20,120 nucleotides of DNA, taken from contig JBDKTK010000307.1 in assembly GCA_039680225.1 (NCBI GenBank), positions 1 through 20,120 on the forward strand, given 5' to 3'. Under the pieces are notes generated by a model. The model saw nothing but the letters and a program-made list of their open reading frames with translations. It made no database searches and was not told the origin of the DNA. This DNA comes from JBDKTK01 sp039680225. Lineage in GTDB: Bacteria; Desulfobacterota; Syntrophia; Syntrophales; UBA4778. This document shows positions 15,245 through 20,120 of the stretch, piece by piece (positions within the stretch are counted from its first letter, which is position 1; the number at the start of each line of letters is the position of its first letter). The translations under genes and the position numbers were made by a program.

Positions 15245-15716
15245 ATTCATACCTGTCGTTGTCATTTTATCTCTGTTTGCTTCGGGCTGCCTTTCCCTGA
15301 GGGTTGAAAAGGCAAGTATCGGCAATGCCGCGCCCGGGCCGTCCCAATTGAAGGAAAACCGGTCCACTCTCCAGGATGCGCTGAAGCTCTATGGCGCTCC
15401 GGGCGATATCATCGAAATGGAGGGGAGGATCGCGCTCATTTATGAGAAGGGTTTTTATACGGGGACCCAGCTGAGCCTGGGGATTCCCGTTTTCGAGTCC
15501 GTCGGGCCGGACCTCAATTTATCTGGCTATGGCCGCCTGTGGAGGTATGACCGCCTGGCGCTGTTTTTCTCGCCGGACTGGGTCTTGATGCGCAGTGTTT
15601 ATGTCAAAGGCAGTCAAGACCCGTTTTTGCAGTCCCTGTTCAGAGATAAAGAACCTGAAAACGTGGAAAAAGGGCCGGAAAAGCAAGGCAACATTCAACG
15701 GCCCCTGGAGCCTTGA
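15228..15716 (+). CDS. Lipoprotein paired with the BamE-like gene
   Basis: A 162-residue lipoprotein starting at ATG 15228, inside the end of the previous gene; GAGG lies about five bases upstream, in a coding context, pointing to coupled translation. The signal peptide ends in LFASGC with lipidated Cys21, almost the same lipobox (ASGC) as its neighbour. The middle has LKLYGAPGDIIEMEGRIALIYEK, again reminiscent of the small alpha-beta SmpA-type fold with its 'GxP' turn, so it may be a distant relative of the upstream protein. The C-terminal 30 residues are charged and proline-containing. No specific function can be given; location at an envelope membrane is inferred from the signal. Confidence 0.75.
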   Translation: MACRFKFIPVVVILSLFASGCLSLRVEKASIGNAAPGPSQLKENRSTLQDALKLYGAPGDIIEMEGRIALIYEKGFYTGTQLSLGIPVFESVGPDLNLSGYGRLWRYDRLALFFSPDWVLMRSVYVKGSQDPFLQSLFRDKEPENVEKGPEKQGNIQRPLEP

Positions 15717-15739
15717 GCCGGTCTTTACCTTGCGCGTGC

Positions 15740-17062
15740 TTACCGTCGGTTTGTATCCGGCCTCTCCCGGGGGGAAGTGATTATTATGCGTGTCCCTTTG
15801 CCTTCCCAGGACTGGATTATCAGGTTCCCGCCGAAATGCTTGAGCCTTTCCCGGATGCTGAAAAGGCCGAAACCGCCGTTGTGAATGTCCGGGCTGACGG
15901 CGCGCCGCTTATCGAATCCTGTCCCGTTATCCCTTACCTCAATCCTTATCTTCCGGCCTTTGCCGGTGATTCTTACCATTGCCCTGTCTGCCCGGGAATG
16001 TTTGACGATGTTGACGAGGAGCTCGCGGACGGCCTGAAAAAGCATGATCCTGATTTCCTGGTGAGATATTTCCATGTCTTTCTCGGCCCTGAAATCAATT
16101 TCGATGCCGTGCTGCTTTGATGCCTGGCCGGCCAGCCACTCGAGGGCGGGGACAAATCCCAGCTCGTTCAAAACCGGCGGGCTCAGCTCTGCCATGATCT
16201 GCCTGGATTGGGCAATTGACCGGGAGATCATCTCCTGCAGGTCCGCAAAAACCCGGGAAGCGCTCGCGGGAATTTCATCCTGGATGAGCTGCCCCCTCAG
16301 TTTTGCGGCGCTCAAAGTCTGCACAACCGTGTCGTGAAGCTCGGCGGCAAAGTGCTGGCGTGAGCGCTCCTCGGCCAGGACTATTTCCGATGCCATGGCC
16401 CTGAGCTCTTTCTGGGCGGAACGCAGTCTCTCTTCCGTCTTCTTGCGTTCCGCAATTTCCATGAGCAGTATCCTGTTGGTTTCCGAAAGGAGGGCCGTGC
16501 GCTCCTGGACCTTTATTTCCAGTTTGTCCTTATGTTCGTTAAGGGCTTTTTCGGCCCTCCTGCGCTGCTCTATCTCCGTCTGCAGCTCGGCCGTCCTTTG
16601 CCGGACACGTTCCTCCAATTCCTGCAGGAGCTGGTCCCGTTCCGCTTCGGCCCGCTTGCGGTTTCTGTGTTCCTTCGCTTCATTGAGGGCGCGGTCGACC
16701 GCGGGCACAAGCCTGGAGAGCCGGTTTTTCATGACGTAATCGGTGGCCCCGCCGGTCAGGATCTCTATTGCCCGCTCCTCGCCCACAGCCCCCGTCATGA
16801 GAATAAAAGGCACATCGGCGCAAATTTCTTTGGACAGCGCCAGCGCTTCGGTGCCGTTGAATTGCGGCAGGTCGTAATCCGAGATGATAAGGTCGGGGGT
16901 GAATTCCCGCAGGGCGTCCATATACTCGCCTCTGGTCTCGACCCGCCTGGATGTGAAATCGATCACAGCTCCTCGCAAAACATGCTCCGCAAGTTCAGCA
17001 TCCGCCGGATTGTCTTCTACGAATAGAATGCGCAGCCCGGGATTATTGGAAGGGGATTTCAT
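15740..17062 (-). CDS. Receiver-histidine kinase hybrid (HisKA_3 type)
   Basis: A 440-residue protein from the ATG at 17060-17062; an in-frame TTG at 17089 is an alternative, and neither has a strong binding site. Residues 10-125 are a response-regulator receiver domain: acidic pocket Glu16-Asp17, phospho-acceptor Asp62 (SDYDLP), Thr90 and Lys112. Residues about 130-230 form a long coiled coil. A HisKA_3 dimerisation domain follows, with His243 in AAELHDTVVQTLS, then a HATPase_c domain (ELLVNIVKHS, DNGTGFD, GGFGLFSIRER). There is no transmembrane segment, so it is cytoplasmic and probably receives phosphate or signal through the receiver. NarL-type response regulators are the normal partners of HisKA_3 kinases; none is adjacent. 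A 37-base inverted repeat lies upstream. Target genes are unknown. Confidence 0.9.
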   Translation of the reverse strand: MKSPSNNPGLRILFVEDNPADAELAEHVLRGAVIDFTSRRVETRGEYMDALREFTPDLIISDYDLPQFNGTEALALSKEICADVPFILMTGAVGEERAIEILTGGATDYVMKNRLSRLVPAVDRALNEAKEHRNRKRAEAERDQLLQELEERVRQRTAELQTEIEQRRRAEKALNEHKDKLEIKVQERTALLSETNRILLMEIAERKKTEERLRSAQKELRAMASEIVLAEERSRQHFAAELHDTVVQTLSAAKLRGQLIQDEIPASASRVFADLQEMISRSIAQSRQIMAELSPPVLNELGFVPALEWLAGQASKQHGIEIDFRAEKDMEISHQEIRIMLFQAVRELLVNIVKHSRADRAMVRITGKGRKIRIEVRDNGTGFDKRRAVSPDIHNGGFGLFSIRERLKHFGGNLIIQSWEGKGTRIIITSPRERPDTNRR

Positions 17063-17361
17063 CGTGTCTGTAAACGTTTTTTCCAGCAAAGTTCAATACC
17101 TGATCTTGTGTCTACAAGGAATAAACTTCTAAGTTATTCAATCACTTAGGAGTTTATCAGAGAAAAATCGCAGGGTCTATCGGGGAAACCCTTAGAGATC
17201 GCCGTACAGGTGCAAAATTCGATGCTGATTGAGGGCGGATGCCGGGGAAAGATGTTCAGCAAAGCGACGTTTTCAGACTTTCTATGCGCATTGATTTTGA
17301 TTGACAAACAATCGTTTTTTGAAATAGGGGTTTGTCTGTAAATTCAGGAAAGCGGGGAAAG
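17063..17361. other. Divergent intergenic region between the kinase and glycosyltransferase genes
   Basis: About 300 bases with no gene. It contains the inverted repeat at 17121-17157. A perfect -35-like TTGACA lies at 17301-17306, but the -10 about 17 bases on (AATAGG/ATAGGG, 17323-17329) is poor, so a promoter for the glycosyltransferase is only suggested. GATTG-ACAAA-CAATC at 17299-17313 is a small palindrome over that -35 and could be an operator. Confidence 0.35.
17121..17157. repeat. 14-base-pair inverted repeat with nine-base spacer
   Basis: Left arm ATAAACTTCTAAGT (17121-17134), spacer TATTCAATC (17135-17143), right arm ACTTAGGAGTTTAT (17144-17157). The arms pair over 14 positions with one T-G wobble. 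It lies 59 bases before the kinase start and 205 before the glycosyltransferase. No T-run follows, so an operator for a dimeric regulator fits better than a terminator, or it may be a mobile-element scar. Confidence 0.7.
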
Positions 17362-18156
17362 ATGTTCAAGGACAAAAAAGTTGTAGTCGTAATGCCGGCG
17401 TATAATGCTGCGAGCACGCTCCAAATCACGTATTCCGAAGTCATGTCCCAGGGAGTGGTTGATGAGGTGGTTGTCGTCGATGACGCCAGCCATGACGAGA
17501 CCTTGAAAATAGCCAAATCCCTGCCGAACACCGTTGTGTACAGACATCCGGAAAACCGCGGCTATGGCGGGAACCAGAAAACCTGCTACAGGCTGGCCCT
17601 TGACCGGGGCGCCGACATAACGATCATGGTCCATCCGGATTACCAGTATACTCCCAAGTTGATCCCCGCCATGGCTTCCCTGATCGGAAATGAACTGTAC
17701 CATTGCGTGCTTGGGTCCCGGATTCTCGGAGGGTATGCCCTTAAAGGGGGAATGCCCCTCTGGAGGTATATCTCCAACAGGTTCCTGACCCTGGCCGGGA
17801 ACGTGCTCATGGGGGCCAAATTATCCGAATACCATACCGGCTACCGGGCGTTTTCAAGGAAGCTCCTTCTCGACCTGCCCCTGGAGAAAAACTCGGACGA
17901 CTTTGTCTTCGATAACCAGATGCTTGCCCAGACACTCTGGTACGGCTACACAATAGCCGAGGTAAGCTGCCCCACAAGGTACATGACGGACTCGTCCTCA
18001 ATCAATTTCAGCAGGAGCGTAAAATACGGTTTGGGCTGCCTTGCCACCGCCGCGAGGTTCAGGATGGCAAAATGGGGAATAAACCACTCGGTACTGTTTC
18101 CGGTGAACGGGAAGGGGAGCCGGTTGGAATCGGTCGAGATTGAGTCCCGCATATAA
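17362..18156 (+). CDS. Family 2 glycosyltransferase (dolichol/polyprenyl-phosphate mannosyltransferase-like)
   Basis: A 264-residue GT-A fold enzyme without transmembrane segments. The chosen ATG at 17362 has GGGGAAAG immediately before it; an upstream start at 17332 is less likely. Motifs: VVVMPAYNAASTL (8-20), VVVDDASHD (37-45), ENRGYGGNQK (64-73), and the metal-binding segment HPDYQY (91-96). A later YHTGYRAFSR is typical of the DPM1/ArnC group, which transfers sugars to polyprenyl phosphate or lipids at the cytoplasmic face. The last 30 residues are basic and variable. Aryl polyene loci often contain such a glycosyltransferase, but this gene is 4 kb from the biosynthetic series and on the other strand, so a link is uncertain. 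Confidence 0.88.
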   Translation: MFKDKKVVVVMPAYNAASTLQITYSEVMSQGVVDEVVVVDDASHDETLKIAKSLPNTVVYRHPENRGYGGNQKTCYRLALDRGADITIMVHPDYQYTPKLIPAMASLIGNELYHCVLGSRILGGYALKGGMPLWRYISNRFLTLAGNVLMGAKLSEYHTGYRAFSRKLLLDLPLEKNSDDFVFDNQMLAQTLWYGYTIAEVSCPTRYMTDSSSINFSRSVKYGLGCLATAARFRMAKWGINHSVLFPVNGKGSRLESVEIESRI

Positions 18157-18221
18157 TCTGCTCAGAATGCGAGATGCCCAGATCTTCCTGGACGCTGCTC
18201 AAGAGGGAAATACATTTTGTA

Positions 18222-18270
18222 TGGTGCCGGAGGCCGGAGTCGAACCGACACGCCCCCGAGGGGGGGATTG
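18222..18270 (-). pseudogene. 3' half of a tRNA gene (tRNA-Leu-like remnant)
   Basis: On the minus strand the T arm is complete: stem GTCGG, loop TTCGACT, stem CCGGC. It is followed by the acceptor strand CTCCGGC, discriminator A and an encoded CCA. Before it is a GC-rich long variable arm and an anticodon-stem 3' strand (AATCCC). The matching 5' acceptor GCCGGAG and D arm are absent in the next few hundred bases. A long variable arm with A73 points to a class II tRNA, most like tRNA-Leu. Confidence 0.6.
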
Positions 18271-18390
18271 CCCTGTTGGCTGGAGTTGGCTCGATTTCGT
18301 TCGGCAGCAGCTACACATTACCCAATGTTAAATACTGTTGCCGCAATGATCATTGCCACAGTACTGCTGACCGGCGGGGGAAATCATTTT

Positions 18391-19494
18391 TTACAATATT
18401 GATCTCCTGCCATTATACCTTTCGTCATCATAATACTTATCCACGTCGACAAGCTTCAATTTGTCGATTATTTCTTTGAGCGGAATGCTTGAAATTTCAC
18501 CTTTCATAAGATTTACCATGCGGCCGAAATCCTCGTTGATGATCATATCGACAGCAGCAATACCGAACCGCCTGGCCATCAAGCGGTCGTAAGCCGATGG
18601 CGATCCCCCCCGCTGTAAATGGCTCAAGATCAGATGGCGTGATTCAAATCCGGTTTTCCTTTCAATCTCATTTGCTACGTGATTCGCTATTCCGCCGAGC
18701 GATCGATGCCCGAACTCATCCACCACATTATCTCTGACAAATTCGTTTTGCCCTATAGGCTTGGCCCCTTCCGAAATCACTATGATTGAATAGTTTATTT
18801 CCCGTCCCCTTCGTTCACGAAGAAGCTCACAGACACGGTCCATATCGAAGGGGCATTCAGGTATCAGTATGATGTAGGCGCCGCTGCATTCGCCTCCATA
18901 GAGAGCGAGCCAACCGGCATGCCGCCCCATTGTCTCAACAACAAAAATGCGGCCGTGGGAACCCGCAGTAGTCCTCAGTCGATCGATTTCCTCCATGATC
19001 ACGTTAACCGCCGTATCAAAACCCAGAGAATAATCGGTTCCCGTGAGGTCGTTATCAATGGTCTTCGGAATGCCGACCGTCTTGACGCCAAGCTTGTACA
19101 GTTTATAGGCAACACCGAGGGTGTCCTCCCCGCCAAGTGCGACAACAACATCAATGCCGAGCTTTTTAATATTATTGATTAACTTTTCCGAACGATCATT
19201 TTTCGGATTAAACGGGTTTGTCCGTGATGTACCCAGGTTTGTCCCGCCATATCGATCCCAAGTTCTGACAATTTCCTCGTCTAAATGTCTGAGGTATTTA
19301 TCACGGCTTTTCGGATCGTCGGGATCAACTTCGATAAGGCCTTTCCAGCCGTCGACAATGCCGACAGCCGTAAAAGATACGGAACGTTTCGCAACGAGCC
19401 TTGGATCGAGGGCACTTTTTGTCACCCACTTAATCGCACCGTTCAATCCGGGAGAATCTCCGCCGCCGGTTAATATTGCTATTTTTATTTCCAT
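18391..19494 (-). CDS. 6-phosphofructokinase, residues of the pyrophosphate-dependent type
   Basis: A 367-residue phosphofructokinase. TGGGDSPGLNGAI at 9-21 is the phosphate-donor loop, GGED at 121-124 and PKTIDND at 143-149 are the diagnostic sites, and SHLQRGGSPSAYDR is the C-terminal substrate motif. ATP-dependent enzymes have GGDG and PGTIDND; Asp124 and Lys144 here are the residues that go with pyrophosphate use (established rule, with known exceptions). The enzyme interconverts fructose-6-phosphate and fructose-1,6-bisphosphate, reversibly if PPi is used, saving ATP, which suits a fermentative or syntrophic anaerobe. It is a stand-alone gene whose base composition is lower in GC than the cluster to the left. 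The ATG lacks a strong binding site; the N-terminus MEIKIAILTGGG matches the family start. Confidence 0.9.
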   Translation of the reverse strand: MEIKIAILTGGGDSPGLNGAIKWVTKSALDPRLVAKRSVSFTAVGIVDGWKGLIEVDPDDPKSRDKYLRHLDEEIVRTWDRYGGTNLGTSRTNPFNPKNDRSEKLINNIKKLGIDVVVALGGEDTLGVAYKLYKLGVKTVGIPKTIDNDLTGTDYSLGFDTAVNVIMEEIDRLRTTAGSHGRIFVVETMGRHAGWLALYGGECSGAYIILIPECPFDMDRVCELLRERRGREINYSIIVISEGAKPIGQNEFVRDNVVDEFGHRSLGGIANHVANEIERKTGFESRHLILSHLQRGGSPSAYDRLMARRFGIAAVDMIINEDFGRMVNLMKGEISSIPLKEIIDKLKLVDVDKYYDDERYNGRRSIL

Positions 19495-20019
19495 GATTTC
19501 ATTGCCGTCATGAATACCGAATAAGAGTTAATCAGGGCCCGATCATTTACAGCTGGTCCATTTACATCAAAGCAAAATGCAGACTCTCTTGCAATATTTT
19601 GCTATGCGAATATCAGTCTTTTTAGCAGGACTGCGTAACCATATGAAAAAACAGGATATTTGTATTCGGGCTCATTCAGCGCCTCCATGGGGGCCGGAGT
19701 TTGAAGGGACAGGGGGCGCGCCTTGCCGTCGTCCAAAGGGCCGTGCAGCGGCATGGCGGACGAAAGGGCAGGCCAATGAAGGGGCGGCTTTCCATTTCAG
19801 CCTGCAGGGTAGCCATATTCACTATAATGTTTCGCCCAATCTGATTTGTACACCACAGACCGAAAGACAATCATTTTTCGGTTCAATTTTATTGATAGCA
19901 GGCGCAAGGAAAAATCATATTTGTCCTGATGGTAGAGTCCCGTGAGCTTTGTTATGGTAAGCACCTGCAAGGGTACTCCAGGTCACTTTGTAAAGAGTTA
20001 AGACCAGGGTGATAAATCG
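19495..20019. other. Intergenic region upstream of the phosphofructokinase and DUF2267 genes
   Basis: About 525 bases with no supported gene. A perfect TATAAT (19823-19828) has no matching -35. A hairpin at 19859-19882 is listed separately. A 122-codon plus-strand frame (19577-19945) has no recognisable content or binding site and is taken as chance. Confidence 0.4.
19859..19882 (+). terminator. Possible weak terminator hairpin
   Basis: ACCGAAA (19859-19865) and TTTCGGT (19876-19882) form a seven-base-pair stem with a ten-base loop, followed by the T-rich TCAATTTTATTG. No gene on the plus strand ends just before it, so its purpose is unclear. Confidence 0.25.
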
Positions 20020-20120
20020 ATGAAGTTCGATGATTTCGTAACACGTATTCAGCAAATCGGCCAATTTGAGTCCAAGAGAGCTGCCGAAGCCGCAGCGCGG
20101 GCCACTCTGGAAATGCTTGG
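20020..20120 (+). CDS. DUF2267 family protein (only the N-terminus in the window)
   Basis: The first 33 codons are visible. They read as the DUF2267 start: FDDFVTRIQQIGQF, then a charged helix (ESKRAAEAAARATLEML). DUF2267 proteins are small alpha-helical proteins of unknown function, often repeated in one chain and common near stress and envelope genes. AGGG lies about 11 bases before the ATG, somewhat far. The right edge of the window cuts the gene. Confidence 0.72.
   Translation, partial: MKFDDFVTRIQQIGQFESKRAAEAAARATLEML

Noticed and set aside
18140..18479. Short plus-strand frames containing PESNRHAPEGG- or EAGVEPTRP-like peptides
   Set aside because: These are well-known false proteins read from the antisense of tRNA 3' ends; they helped to spot the tRNA remnant.
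19823..19828. Perfect TATAAT as a promoter for DUF2267
   Set aside because: No -35 element at 16-18 bases and nearly 200 bases from the gene; a chance match is likely in AT-rich DNA.
19577..19945. 122-codon plus-strand frame before the DUF2267 gene
   Set aside because: No binding site, no signal or domain, and uneven composition; it also covers the hairpin at 19859-19882.
1..20120. CRISPR arrays, insertion sequences, transposase or integrase genes
   Set aside because: Looked for regularly spaced repeats and for transposase or integrase motifs; none are visible in the window.

Overview
The window looks like part of a Gram-negative, probably anaerobic bacterium, most likely of the former Deltaproteobacteria (Desulfobacterota). 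Several outer-membrane components (a LolA-type carrier, a BamE-like lipoprotein, other lipoproteins) show a diderm cell. Three radical SAM enzymes and a phosphofructokinase with pyrophosphate-type residues suit an anaerobe. The taxonomic guess is inference from gene style; no rRNA or other marker is present.

Positions 1-13313 hold a biosynthetic region that resembles aryl polyene (APE) and flexirubin clusters. The leftward genes from 4250 to the left edge encode an aromatic amino acid ammonia-lyase, a hotdog thioesterase, a FabG-type ketoreductase, a LolA-type carrier and a B12-binding radical SAM enzyme cut by the edge. Divergent from them is a short AMP-forming aryl/acyl ligase (4427-5776). 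Converging on the ligase is a second leftward series: acyl carrier protein, two paralogous radical SAM enzymes, two ketosynthases, a second hotdog thioesterase, a lipoprotein and a PlsY-like membrane acyltransferase. A second acyl carrier protein lies alone upstream. The inferred logic is: the lyase makes a cinnamate-type acid, the ligase activates it, the carrier proteins, ketosynthases and ketoreductase extend it, and the acyltransferase, lipoprotein and LolA place the product in the envelope. A dehydratase, an MMPL exporter and a dedicated glycosyltransferase, usual in APE loci, are not seen; they may lie beyond the left edge or be replaced.

Positions 13508-18156 hold envelope and signalling genes: a CsgG/FlgO-like gene broken by a frameshift, two overlapping small lipoprotein genes, a receiver-histidine kinase hybrid and a family 2 glycosyltransferase, with a long inverted repeat between the last two.

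Near 18222-18270 lies the 3' half of a tRNA gene without its 5' half. To its right are a pyrophosphate-type 6-phosphofructokinase, a roughly 525-base gene-free stretch and the start of a DUF2267 gene, all of visibly lower GC than the biosynthetic region. This could be a junction left by an integrated element.
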